The translations under genes were made by a program, and so were the position numbers. 64,000 bases of DNA, taken from NCBI RefSeq assembly GCF_037975245.1, contig NC_092567.1:7564714-7628713 (forward strand). Reading direction: 5' to 3'. Below, in pieces: positions 22,803-34,900 of the stretch. The DNA comes from Apostichopus japonicus. Taxonomy: Eukaryota > Echinodermata > Holothuroidea > Aspidochirotida > Stichopodidae. Position 1 is the first letter of the stretch; each line of letters opens with the position of its first letter. Under the pieces are notes generated by a model, which saw only the letters and a program-made list of their open reading frames with translations, searched no databases and was not told the origin of the DNA.

Positions 22803-22813
22803 CTCAAGGAACG
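22803..22813. repeat. 11-bp target duplication, right
   Basis: CTCAAGGAACG, identical to 17268-17278 and in the same orientation. Confidence 0.8.
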
Positions 22814-22842
22814 GTAGGTGCTTGCAAACTATGGTTCGTTAG

Positions 22843-25219
22843 CAGTGTTACCAGCTTTAGCGCTTTTACACTAGATCTAGCGTTTTTTGGCTTTGCTGGG
22901 GTTCTAGCGTACGTTTTTTCTAATTTTGGTAATTCTAGCGCTTTTGCCTAAAACTAGTTAAATTTACCAAAAATAGACCATTTTCAGATTTTTTAGACCA
23001 AATTCTTACTTGGAGACCCATCCATATTTATTTTGAGTATTTTTGCCCAATATTCGGAATTTCTTGCCGAAAATTCCCATATTTTTTTCAAATTTTCTGG
23101 GTCAGACTATCACTCAAATCAACTATTCAAAACCGGTGTGAAGTTAGATAATTTTTTCCCGTTCCTCGTTCGACATTCGCGAATGAGTAACTGCTACCGA
23201 TTCAGTTACGTATTCGACAATGGTATCGACGTAACACCTCTGGCAAGACAAAAGCTTTCTTACAAGATGTTCAACATATGGTCGTGGAAAGAGGTTTATC
23301 TATGGCCCAGGGGTCATATGAACTCTAATGACTATGTAGAAGGGTACCATAATGCATCTTGTCCGGTCCAAATAGTTTTTGACCAACTAAAATGACCAGT
23401 ACTTCATCAGCTCTTAAATTAATGTAAAAAAATTACTTTAGGCCCTAATCAAGACTAGCACGCCTTGGACCACCTTACCAATGGGTCATATGAATTCTTA
23501 ACACATTGTAGAAGGATACCATAATGCGTCTTGCCCGGTCCAAAGAGTGCTTGACCAATTAAACTGACCATTAAATCAACATTTTTTTAAATAAATGTAA
23601 CGGGAACTGAAATCAAAACATTTGGGCCCTAATAAAATCCAGCACGCCTTGGACCGCCCAACCAATGGGTCATGGGAAGTCTGAGGACCTTGTAGAAGGG
23701 TACCATAATGCGTCTTGCCCGGTCCAAAGCGTGCTTGACCAATTTAAATGACCATTAAATCATTACTTCTTCAATGAGTGTAACGGGACCACGAAAAAGC
23801 TTTGGGCCCTAATCCATGCAGCACGCCTTGGACCACCTAACTAATGGGTAACATTAACTCTAAGGACATTGTAGAAGAGTACCATAATGCGTCTTGCCCG
23901 GTCCAAAGAGTGTTTGACCAATTTAAATGACCACTAAATCATTACTTCTTCAATGAGTGTAACGGGACCACGAAAAAGCTTTGGGCCCTAATCCATGCAG
24001 CACGCCTTGGAACACCTAACCAATGGGTAATATGTACTCTAAGGACATTGTAGAAGAGTACCATAATGCGTCTTGCCCGGTCCAAAGAGTGCTTGACCAA
24101 TTTTAATGACCACTAAATCATTACTTCTTTAATGAGTGTAATTGGACCATGAAAAAGCTTTGGGCCCTAATCCATGCAGCACGCCTTGGACCACCAAACC
24201 GATGGTTAACATGATTTCTAGGGACATTGTAGAAGGGTACCATAATGCGTCTTGCCCGGTCCAAAGCGTGCTTGACCAATTTAAATGACCATTAAGTTAT
24301 TACTTTTTTAATGAGTGAAAAGGGACCACGAAAAAGCTTTGGGCCCTAATCCATGCAACACGTTTTGGATTAGGGCCCAAAGCCTTTTTTGTGGTCCCGT
24401 TACACTCATTAAAAAAGTAATGATTTAGTGCAGGTCATTTAAATTGGTCAAGCACTCTTTGGACCGGGCAAGACGCATTATGTTACCCTTCTACAAGATC
24501 CTTAGACTTCCTACGACCCATTGGTTGGGCGGTCCAAGGCGTGCTGGTTTTGATTAGGGCCCTCATGTTTTTATTTCAGTTCCCGTTACATTTATTTAAA
24601 AAAAATGTTGATATAATGGTCATTTTAATTGGTCAAGCACTCTTTGGACCGGGCAAGACGCATTATGGTATCCTTCTACAATGTGTCAAGAATTCATATG
24701 ACCCATTGGTAAGGTGGTCCAAGGCGTGCTAGTCTTGATTAGGGCCTAAAGTATTTTTTTACATTAATTTAAGAACTGATGAAGTACTGGTCATTTTAGT
24801 TGGCCAAGAACTATTTGGACCGGGCAAGATGCATTATGGTACCCTTCTACATAGTCATCGGAGTTCATATGACCCATGGGCCATAGATAAACCTCTTTCC
24901 ACGACCAAATGTTGAACATCTTGTAAAAAAGCTTTTGTCTTGCCAGAGGTGTTACGTCGATACAATTGTCGAATACGTAACCGAATAGGCAGCTCAGTTA
25001 CTCATTCGCGAATATCGAACGAGGAACGGGGAATAAGTATCTAACTTCACACCGGTTCTATTCAAAATCTATTTTGTGATCGGTGACCATTCCTCCTACG
25101 AATCTGTGCTAAATTGACTCGAAACAACACGAAAGTTAGGGAAACTACCATTTAGCGTTTTCTGGGGTTTTATTTTCGCCAATCTAGCGTTTTTTCGTCA
25201 ACTGTCGCTGGTAACACTG
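22843..25219. mobile_element. 2.4-kb fold-back element with tandem arms and a tight loop
   Basis: It starts CAGTGTTACCAGC and ends GCTGGTAACACTG, a perfect 13-bp inverted pair. The arms are inverted copies throughout (for example ACGTATTCGACAATGGTATC near 23210 and its complement near 24960). They meet at a stem, GGGCCCTAATCC (24341-24352) against GGATTAGGGCCC (24367-24378), with a 14-base loop. The left arm is about 1.5 kb and the right about 0.86 kb, because the left holds six copies and the right three copies of a ~178-bp unit. No target duplication is evident and no coding frame is present. Confidence 0.85.
23348..24350. repeat. Six ~178-bp tandem units in the left arm
   Basis: The landmark CATAATGCGTCTTGCCCGGTCC (first unit variant) recurs near 23348, 23521, 23705, 23882, 24063 and 24241, a spacing of 173-184 bp. 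The same landmark occurs inverted near 24470, 24655 and 24830 in the right arm. Each unit also has TTTGGGCCCTAATCCATGCA and CACGCCTTGGACCACC. Confidence 0.9.
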
Positions 25220-25287
25220 GTTATAACAAACACACACGACCGCAGTTGTAGTACTGTGTGTCATGTCTTACTGTCCTTTTTTTCTTA

Positions 25288-25460
25288 GTGGCTGCTGTTA
25301 GTGGCTGCTCTTAGTGGCTGCTACCTTCAATGAGGCTTATTTTACGCGCTGGTCCGAACAGGAACTTTCCGCGTTCGGTTTCTCTACTTATATGCTTCAA
25401 ACCACTGGGACTTACAGTACATCTTGATAATGCGAGTTGGTAACTATAAGTTAAACACAG
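25288..25460 (+). other. Candidate non-coding or first exon ending at a strong splice donor
   Basis: ACACAG|GTAAGTG at 25455-25467 is a near-consensus donor. An ATG at 25430 would open a short frame reaching the donor in phase 1, the phase needed to join the Ig-like exon (31058) or the transmembrane exon (31838). The encoded peptide (MRVGNYKLNT) does not look like a signal peptide, so this may be a 5' UTR exon or chance. A 15-bp tandem triplication (AGTGGCTGCT words) lies at 25288-25322. Confidence 0.2.
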
Positions 25461-27339
25461 GTAAGTGTTTATCATTTTATTTATTAATTAACATCTAGGA
25501 GACTACGACTTGAACAAGTTGACTAGTATTATCATAAATGTCTTCTACAACTAATACTATAATAATAATACAAGTACTACTAGTGTAGCCAGCCTGTAGG
25601 CCAGTACAGCTGTAGTAATAATAAACGGAAGCTATGTGTGTCGACCATATTCTTCAGAACGGTGTTAGTATAATAATATGGTTGCCCTACAAAATTTCAC
25701 GATAGCGTTGAAATATTGTAAACCACCATACTGAATTAATTCAACTATCAGAACCGTAACTGTGTATAGCAAAGGCTTCACAGTTAACGCACCTTCGTTA
25801 TTGACGCACCTTCAAATATTACTACTAGCAACATACAGCAGGCAACCTAGCCTAAACTGTTTGCAGCAAAGAAGAGTTACATATTTGATGAGTTTAATTC
25901 CATATCAGTTATATGCTGATCAAATTGTGGTTTTCTAAGCTTTCAACATCCTCCCCCCAGTTTTGCACATGTTTTTGGCATTTGGAAATCTTACTCCCAA
26001 ATAAAACCCAAAATTACCTCAGTACAACATACAATTACGATACCATTAGTACATTACCACATACCACTACTCTCTGGGCCCTGACCTGTCTGAGCTAAGA
26101 CTAGTCTCAGAGCATAGTAAACAGCATCCAAAGTCAATGGATGTATGTACTTAGGCCTACACTTCAGTTAGCTTATCAACGAATGTGTTAATTTAGGGGT
26201 ATGAAAGAACTAGACATGGCAGACATTTTGTAGTCAAATTCTGCTCAATTGGTCTTGCATATTGGCACAGAACAATTAATATTTTGAGATCACTAGCATT
26301 CCTATCTCAAAGGGGAGTGGGGTAGCGGCAGAAAAACCAAGGTGAGTGCAGATTTTGCATATATACAATGTACAGAATCAATTATTTTCTCTTTTTTTGG
26401 CCACCTTAGTACTGCCCAGTAGTTTAGCTATAGTATTACTCTGCAATGAATTTGGCAGTCAATGTTCTGTAAAATTCTGAACACCAAGTGCTTTTGAGAA
26501 GCAGAAATACATGTAAGCCTATCACATGTAGGTTAACTTGAGCAATAATGGTAGTTGAAGTAAACTATGTGCAGGTCTAAACATTACAGGTACTCTATGA
26601 TTATGTGTCTAACACAATCAGTGGTCAAAATGCTAGGCCTAGGCAACACTACCTAGGCATCTGTTTATAGCATTAGCAAACTGGCAACTATATAAGGCTA
26701 ATCATACCAGCATGAGTACTCAAGAATCAAGTGTAATATTATTGTTGCTACTGAGCTTATCATTGCTACAGTACCATTTACTGTAGGTCCTGAGGCAGTT
26801 TCCAGTTACAGTTTCCAGGCTGGGTCAACCACATTTCATGTATTTTGAATACACTTATTCCAAATTTACTGAGCTATCCTTACAACAAAATGTCATGTAC
26901 ATTGATTACTGTTGCTTAGCAAGCTTCGTGAAATTAGTGTCAAACACTCATATATCTATATAGGACCTACAGTAGCTTTAAGTCGTAACTTTAATATGAG
27001 TAAATAGCTCACTTTGTGACATTAATAAGACCCCAACAGGGTCCATCCCAGTAATCTCAGGTCTAAAAGTCTAAATTTTGACCAAATACTCATTTAAGAC
27101 AACAGAAATCACTAAAGCGTGATATCACAGAACATTATTCCTGAAATATCAATTGCTACACTATATATGCTAAGCATTTAAGCCATTAACATACTGGATT
27201 TCAGCCAAATTGCGAAAAATCACAATTTTGCATAAAGGTTTGGTCAGTTAATTGCTCCCATTGACTTGCACTACGTAGGCTAATTGAGCTGCGATACCTG
27301 TACTATTTGTAATATGTTGCATATCTGTTAGCAGTCCTG
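25461..27339. other. No gene recognised
   Basis: AT-rich sequence without motif-bearing frames. There are isolated donor-like words (for example CCAAGGTGAGTG at 26337-26348) but no matching acceptor-bounded open frame. Confidence 0.5.
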
Positions 27340-28385
27340 TCTCCTATATATTAGCATGTATGATAGCATACATACATGGCATGAATGTTAGCATGTATAT
27401 ATGATAGCATACATGTTAGCTTGTAGGCTATGTAAGCAGTATGATACCATACATGTATGTTAGCATGAATGTTAGCATGAATGTTAGCATGTATGCTAGC
27501 ATGTATGTAAGCATGTATGATAGCATACTGTACATGTATGTTAGTATGTATGATTGCAAGTATGTTAGCCTGTATAAGCCTGCTTGTTAGCCTGTATGTT
27601 TGTGTGTTTGTTAGTGTGTATGCTACCGTGTATGTTAGCGTGTATGTTAGCATGTTATAAGCAGTATGATAGCATGTATGTCAGGCTGTATGTTAGCCTG
27701 TTTCTTAGCATACATGTAAGTTAGCATACATGTAAGTTAGCATGTATGTTAGCATGTACATACATATATGTTAGCTTGAAGGCTATGTTAGCATGTAAGA
27801 TAGCAAGTATGTTAGCAAACATGTATGATAGCATGAATGTTAGCATACATGTATGTTAGCATGTATGTTAGCATGAATGTTAGCATGTGTGTTAGCATGG
27901 ATGATAGCATGTATGTCAGCATGCATGATAGCATACATGTATGTTAGTATGTATGATAGCAAGTATGTTAGCCTGTATGTAAGCCTGCTTGTTAGCCTAT
28001 ATGTTAGCCTGTTTGTTAGTGTGTACATGCTAGCGTGTATGTTAGCATGTTATAAGCAGTATGATAGCGTGTATGTCAGGCTGTATGTTAGCCTGTTTTT
28101 AGCATACATGTAAGTTAGCATACATGTTAGCATACATGTATACATATATGTTAGCTTGAAGGCTATGTTAGCCTGTAAGATAGCAAGTATGTTAGCCTGT
28201 TTGTTAGCCTGTATGTTAGCATGTTAAAAGCTGGTAGCATCTATGTCAGGCTGTCAGTCTGTTTGCTAGCATACTGTACATGTTGTATGTTAGCATGTAT
28301 GTTAGCATGAGCATATGTAAGTTAGCATACTGTACATTAGCATGTATGTTAGCATGCTATAAGCAACATGAAGGACTTAAACACT
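27340..28385. repeat. 12-bp minisatellite ATGTTAGCATGT with ~390-bp higher-order copy
   Basis: About 1 kb of degenerate 12-bp units (atgttagcatgt, with gcctgt and gatagc variants). A larger block containing GTTATAAGCAGTATGATAGC, then GTCAGGCTGTATGTTAGCC, then TATATGTTAGCTTGAAGGC occurs at about 27650-27810 and again at about 28040-28190, a higher-order period near 390 bp. Long open frames inside (Tyr/Thr/His-rich) are repeat artefacts. Confidence 0.92.
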
Positions 28386-28479
28386 TTTTGGTTCCTTGCT
28401 TAAGCAAAAGGAACCTATATACATAGTCAACTAGATCTGCCATAGTGAGAGGGTGTGCCCTATTGTTCTCGGTGCCTGT

Positions 28480-29400
28480 AAAGGTCACCAAAGGTCAGTT
28501 AGGGGCCAAAAACCAAAACGATAAACAAGCAATAACTCCCATTGACAGGGTGCGACATGATTGTTATTTTGGAACTTGTAATATACTGTATACTTGTAAA
28601 TAACGTAGGGGATAATTTTTCAACTTAACAGTGGTGTGATCCAAGGTCAACAAAGGTCAATTAGGGGTCAAAAACAGGTGTTTTTGTGATAACTTGAGAA
28701 CAAAATGTCCGTCAAGGTTGGGAGTTACACTAAATGTAATCCAATAGTGGACCCGCATCTTTGTGACCGTTGACCTTAGGTTGACCTCTGGTGACCTGTA
28801 TAAGCTTCTTTAGTTGTTTGAATTTCTTGTGGCCATCCAGATCATAAATGGTCTTTCGATCAAAAATGTCCATGGGTTGACCCCTGTGCGACCTTCAGGT
28901 GCAAAGTTGACAGATACAATTAAGTTTTTTTTTATTTTATTTTTTTTATAAATATATGCTCTATTTAGGAGATATATACAGGACAAAAAAAACAAAAAAA
29001 AAACAAGTTTGTCAACATTTAACTATATGATAGAGTTATACATGCTCTAAAGAAGAAACTAACTCCCGCTTCGATCGGACACCCGGTTCGTAAGTTATGA
29101 GGTGCCAAAGGTTGGATTTGATACCTTTTTAGCAATAACATTGTGTGTGTACATTGGAGTTCATAACAATTTTAGGGTGAAGTGCACATCAAAGGGAACA
29201 TTTTTCATAAAAACTGTCATGCTATCCAAGATCATTCAAGGTCTCTTATGGACAAAAACCTGCCCACTGATGGGGTGCAATACGGTAAAAAAAAGGTCAC
29301 TTATGGGTCAAAAACTCAATCTCCAAACTGATAAAAATTGTCCATGGTTGATCCCTGTGCCACCTTCATGCGCAAAGTTATCAGAGGTCAAGGTTTTGTT
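28480..29400. repeat. Degenerate AGGTCA-rich repeat region
   Basis: Loosely repeated words such as AAGGTCAACAAAGGTCAATT, GGGTCAAAAAC and GTGCAAAGTTGACAG. Periodicity is weak, although related blocks recur (for example 28886-28912 and 29359-29383). It resembles the TGACCTTTGACC satellite at 11930-13480 in word content but in the opposite orientation. No coding frame. Confidence 0.5.
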
Positions 29401-29439
29401 TAGTTTTGAGAGGTGGATCTCATGACCTAGGAATATACA

Positions 29440-30870
29440 GTAAAAGTAATACTTATAGGTGTCTACAGGTGCAGTGCTGTACCCATTGACTACTGGAAAT
29501 GTACATGTATATATATATGTACAGTATACTCCAGTAGTCTATGAGTACAGCAATGCCCCCTTACACACCAAGAGCCTGTACAGTATTACCTTAAGTATAA
29601 CTGTAGACACTACAGTCTTAGTCATTGAGTATTGCACTGCTCAGGACTTACACACACAGAAGTATGACTTTACTGTATAACTGTTGACACTACTTAGTCA
29701 CTGGCTACTGCACTACCCCCTAACAAACCCACAGGTATTTCTTTCTATAACTTTACATACTGTACTACAGTAGTCATTGAGAACTGCACTGCTCTTTGCA
29801 CATCCAGAGGTGTTACTTTACTGTACCTATAACTGTAGACACTACAGTAGTCATTCAGTACTGCACTGCCCCCTCACACACCCAGAGGTATTTACTTACT
29901 TGTACATACTGCAGTAGTCATTGAGTACTGCACTGCCCCATAACACACCCAGAGGTATGTACTGTATAACTGTACTTACTATCCAGTACTGCACTGTTCC
30001 ATTGCGCACCCAGAGGAATTACTGTACCTTACTGTATAACTGTGGACACTACAGTACTTAGTCATTGAATACTGCACTACCCCCTAACACACCCACAGGT
30101 ATTTCTTTCAGGAACTTTACATACTACAGTAGTCATTGAGTACTGCACTGCTCTTTGCACACCGCCCAGAGGTATTACTTTACTGTTTAACTGTAGACAC
30201 TATGTAGTAATTGAGTATATACTGCACTGCCCCCTAACAAACCCACAGGTATTTCTTTCCTGTATAACTTTACATACTGTACTACAGTAGTCATTGAGGA
30301 CTGCACTGCTCCTTGCACACCCAGAGGTATTACTTAACTGTATAATGTACCTACTGTACTACAGTACTGTAGTCATTCAGTACTGCTCTGCTCTTTGCAC
30401 ACCCAGAGGTATTACTTTACTGTATAACTATATAGACGCTACAGTAGTCATTGAGTACTGCACTACTTCTTACACACCCAGAGGTATTACTTTACTGTAT
30501 AAATGTTGATACTACAGTAGTCATCGAGTACTGTACTGCTCCCCTACACACCCAGAGGTAATACTTTACTGTATAACTGTAGACACTACAGTAATCATTG
30601 AGTACTTTACTGCTCCCTTTCACACACATCTCAGGTCTTATTTTACTGTATAACTTTAGATACTTGTAGTCATTGAGTACTGAACTGCTCCAGTTGCACA
30701 CCCAGAGGTATGACATAACTTTATAATTTTCCTACTACTCTTTGAGTGCTGCACTACTCCTTGCACACCAAGATGTTTTACTTTACTTTATAACTGTAGA
30801 CATTACAGTAGTAATTGAGTAAGTGCACTACTCCCTTTCACACCCAGAGGTATTACTTTATATGAATGGA
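29440..30870. repeat. ~70-bp satellite, about 20 units
   Basis: Repeated unit of the form ACTGTATAACTGTAGACACT, then ACAGTAGTCATTGAGTACTG, then CACTGC...CACACCCAGAGGTATTACTTT. Measured spacings of CAGAGGT around 30413, 30479 and 30553 are 66 and 74 bp. The array ends about 190 bp before the Ig-like exon. Confidence 0.92.
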
Positions 30871-31057
30871 CTGTAATGTAACATTTGTGGACAATGGAAC
30901 GTATACGTTTATATGATCTGTCTAATATATGTTTTCTTTAATGTATGGACTTTTTTACATGTTAAGTTCGTATTGACTAATGTACAACGTATTTAAGTTA
31001 TTTACCAGTCATTGCGGGAAAGAAACCCACAATTTAGAACTCCTTTTTCTTGAATAG

Positions 31058-31339
31058 CCTATCCAAGCCCACCATACATAATTGTAGAAGAATGTGACCA
31101 TACACAGTATTGTGTACTTGACGTCGCAAGAGCAGGAAACGTGGCGTGTTCAGTTGGTGGAATACTACCAGAAGTCAAACTCCAATGGAGAACTTAGGAA
31201 AACTATCCTGCTCTATCTCTAACAGATCTGGAAAGGACATCAACAGAAAAGTGAGAAATCTTTGACATTTCTCTTACAACAAACTTCAAAATGTTATCAG
31301 CGCCTGAAAGAGGGATCACATTAGAGTGTTTTATAATGA
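31058..31339 (+). pseudogene. Ig-like domain exon with two in-frame stops
   Basis: The exon follows a polypyrimidine acceptor (ctcctttttcttgaatag) and ends at a weak donor (ATGA|gtgttt), giving 282 bp in phase 1-1, the usual form of Ig exons. The frame reads YPSPPYIIVEECDHTQYC, then GNVACSVGGILPEVKLQW (B-strand Cys and C-strand Trp), a stop (TAG 31195-31197), ENYPALSLTDLERTSTEK, a stop (TGA 31252-31254), then IFDISLTTNFKMLSAPERG and ITLECFI (E strand and F-strand Cys). The Ig pattern continues past both stops with no frameshift, so this is a recently decayed domain and not chance. A protein including this exon would end early. Because the exon is symmetric, skipping it restores the frame into the transmembrane exon at 31838. 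A readthrough or assembly-error explanation remains possible. Confidence 0.7.
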
Positions 31340-31837
31340 GTGTTTTATACCTGAAGTTACATTAGAGTTGATCTAAATATTCTCTTTTATCTTGTTCTAA
31401 GAGGTGAATGATTTTGCAATTGTGAGATCCGGTACAGTAGCCTGCTCGTGTAGTTAGAATACAGCCCGTATGTTCAGTGAATTTTATGTCTGATAGAAGT
31501 TGTGCTTCTAAATGAATGGCTAGTTTGCATCTCCAATGACTTCTTCTTCGATCCGACTTATGGTTTCTAAATCTGACTTTAAGCTCCATCAGAACAACTT
31601 TATTTTTATCTGCTTTTTTATATCGCCAAAAGGCTAGTTTTTTCTCACACACTGATGAATACTGATACACAGTAGTCTAAACTACAGTATCTGAAATATG
31701 TGCACTTGGAAAGTGCAGTTTATTTTATTGAATAATTGTTGTCTTTGTGATAATGTTAACCCTTTCAGATCCTCACTTAATATTTTCAAATGCTTAATTT
31801 CAAATTGCTAATTAACATGTGTTTTTCCAATTTACAG

Positions 31838-31933
31838 ACAACAAGGGGACTTTGGGTTCATCGAAAGTTGCTGTGGTTACAATTATAATTGTAGTACTTC
31901 TAATTCTGGTGGTTTTGGTCGTCTGTATGAAAG
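31838..31933 (+). CDS. Exon 1 of chain: transmembrane segment
   Basis: 96 bp, acceptor tttacag and donor g|gtactg, phase 1-1. It reads NKGTLGSSK, then the hydrophobic run VAVVTIIIVVLLILVVLVV, then CMK. This is a classic single-pass helix of about 19-21 residues with a basic residue at its C-terminal edge. Together with the very basic start of the next exon, the positive-inside rule places NACHT in the cytoplasm and anything upstream outside the cell. There is no start codon before the helix, so an upstream exon must supply the N-terminus. Confidence 0.75.
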
Positions 31934-34900
31934 GTACTGTACCATGGTGCATAGCACAATTACTTTGCAATATATAGCAAAGTTTGTCAGCTATTTTCTT
32001 GTATTCTATTTGTATTCATTGCATCTATATTATCCTTATTGACTAACAGAAAAGTATAGCAACTATTTGTTTTATCTAAATTTATATTTTTTATGTTTTT
32101 TATTTTGATGATAATAGTAACCGTTGCATTGATGATGGCGTTTGTGTACATGTGCGCGTTTGTGATGCCCAGCTTGTAAACATGATATCTCAAGAAGGAT
32201 GGTTCGGACCAATATCATATGTAATGTGTAGACTTACCACATTGAGTACAAGAAGCCTATTGTTTTTGGTGAAGGTCAAGGGTCATTTGGGGTCATGAGG
32301 AGTCAAATTGTAAAAATCTGGTAAACACAATATTTCAAGAAAGGAAGGTCGGACCAACTTCATATTTGGTGAGCTTAAATTCACATTGAGTACAAGAATC
32401 CTATTGTTTTTGGTGGGGGTCAAAAGTCATTTGAGGTCACCAAGGATCGAATTGTGAAAACCTTTTAAACACGATATCTCAAGATGGGAAGCATGGGCAT
32501 ACCTTATATTTGATTTGTAAAAGTACCAAATTAAGTCAAAGAAGCCTATTGTTTTTGGTGGAGGTCAAAGGTCATTTGGGGTCACTAGGGGTCAAATTGT
32601 GAAAACCTTTTAAACATGATGTGTCAAGAAGGAAAGCATGACGAACAGACCTTATATTTAATGTGTAGAAGAACCTTATTGATTAAAAGAAGCTCATTTT
32701 TGTCGGGGAAGTGGAAGGTCATTTGGGGTCATCAGAGGTCAAATTATGAAAACCTTGTAAACATGATATCTCAATATTAGAAGCTTGGGCAGATCGCATA
32801 GTTGGTATGAAGGTGTATTGCATTGAGTGAAAGAAGCCCATTGATTTTGGTGGAGCTCAAGGTTCACTTGGGGAAAACAGGTCAAATGGTGAAAGCTTTG
32901 TAAACATGATCTTGCAAGAAGGGAACCTTGGACAAGTTAAGGAGCCTATTACTGTTTTTGGTGGAGGTCTAAGGTCATATGAAGACAACAAATGCCAAAC
33001 ATTTACTTCACTCCCCTCTTACCTGTCTCTCTACACTAACACACCTTCCTAACATAATATCATGAGGGAAGCTTGGACAGATCGCATATTTGGTATGTAA
33101 TTGTACAACATTGGGCGGAGGTCAGTGGTCGTTTGAGTTCACCAGGTGTCAAATTGTGAGACCCATGTTTTACACAATATTTCAACAAGGACAGATGTCA
33201 TATTTAGTATCTTGATGTATCTATCACATTTAGTACAAGATGCCTGTTGTTGAGGTGAATGGTAATTTCAGGACAGCCTCTGTCATTGTGACTTCTTTTT
33301 TTTTTCACATCACACTGCTTTTCACTGTATTACTATGTTCAAGTATGTTGTACACCCTCACTGTACATGATGTCAGATTCATGAAGAAAACTGCTGATGT
33401 TACATCATCGAAACCACGATGCATCTTTGCATTCTGGTTAATTAACCTTACATAAATTATTCCTGCAGTGTTAAACTTCCGAAGGAGTCGGAGGAAAATT
33501 GTGGAAGACGAAGAGGTAAGACTGTAATATCTGAAAATATATATAAGATCAAGGGAAGCAAAATATATAAAGCTGTTAAACATACTGTAACGCTAATTCA
33601 GTCTAAGATTCCGGGGGCACTTAAATATTCCCTACTGAGGACTGGTGGTGGTATGGAAACAAATGCGGCTTGGATGATTGTATGTTAGTAACGACGAGCC
33701 TTTAATCTCGCAATAACACGCAAAGAATGTAACACATAGATAAACTTAAGTAAAGAAACAGGCGCTGAGATTTCGTAATCTATTACTTTAATCAGTCACG
33801 GTACATACCATAAAGAAAATGGTTACAAACGTGTGACTTGTCTGATGATCACCAAACACGTGGGAAACTCAGAGATTACACATGATTAAACAAAATATAC
33901 TACTGTATATTAACTTGCGCTACCTATATTTATTGAGCATTTTTGATGCCGGAAGTGAACAACTGAATTAATCGATACACATAATATGTTGCAACAACAA
34001 GTTAACATTATACTCATTTGAAATATTTAGCATTCCTACCAATGGATAGTTTCATGTTGTAAAAGATATAAGTAATACACGCAACTGTCAGGAAATCCTC
34101 TCCCTACCAGTTTTGTGTTGAGAATAACATGTACATTACGATCATCCCTGCAGCAAAAACCACCCCATTCCCCCTGGTCTTAGCCAAAAACAGGGAAGAT
34201 TAAATATCTACCTGAGTTGGTAATGCAAGCCATACTGAATTCTTCTCTGCACAAATTCATGATTAAAAGAAACAGTGTATTTTTTCAGTGGTCAAGCCAA
34301 ACTTGTCTTCACACACAGGAAAGTAGTACTGGCCATTAGAGCACTTGTGTTTGCAATCATACAGGTGACTGGTCAACTCAAGGATGAATCCTAATGACAG
34401 TATTTGGGGTAGTTTATGCTATCAAGTAACAAATTATTATGCTTTAGTGAATTAGATGAGGACAGTTTTTCTATAGGCAAGCTTGACTGCCATGTAGACT
34501 CTGAGTACATTTATATAAGAATAAGGTATAACCTACGGTTACTTAGCAACATCAAACATATTATGTTAACTTGTATCCTATTTAATAGAAAATGTTAGTT
34601 ACATAGTCAAATTATTTGCAAATAGTGACTTCAAATTGATAATTTTATTGATAATATGTTTGAAAGTATCATTACCTCTCTCTTGTTTAGATGTTGCCCA
34701 AGACTAAGACTCACCGCACACCTGGTAAGTCTGATGTACAAGTTATTGCAAGCTGAGTGCAGTGAATGCTGCAAACAATACCTTCAATTGCTTTAAGATA
34801 CTGTTAAATACCACGCATAAATTAAAATAAATTTCAACATACATATCCTCTACAAATGATAATGTATAATAATGTAACTGATTCCAGTGACTTTATTGCT

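Noticed and set aside
23348-24350. CRISPR-like array of regularly spaced repeats
   Set aside because: The units are ~178 bp and repeat along their whole length with no unique spacers, in a eukaryotic inverted-repeat element.
22843-25219. hAT-type 8-bp target duplication for the second fold-back
   Set aside because: The eight bases outside each end (TTCGTTAG and GTTATAAC) do not match, so no duplication is claimed.
27351-28113. Open frames rich in Leu, Thr, Tyr, His and Ala on both strands
   Set aside because: Artefacts of the 12-bp minisatellite, which is divisible by three and so stays open in several frames.
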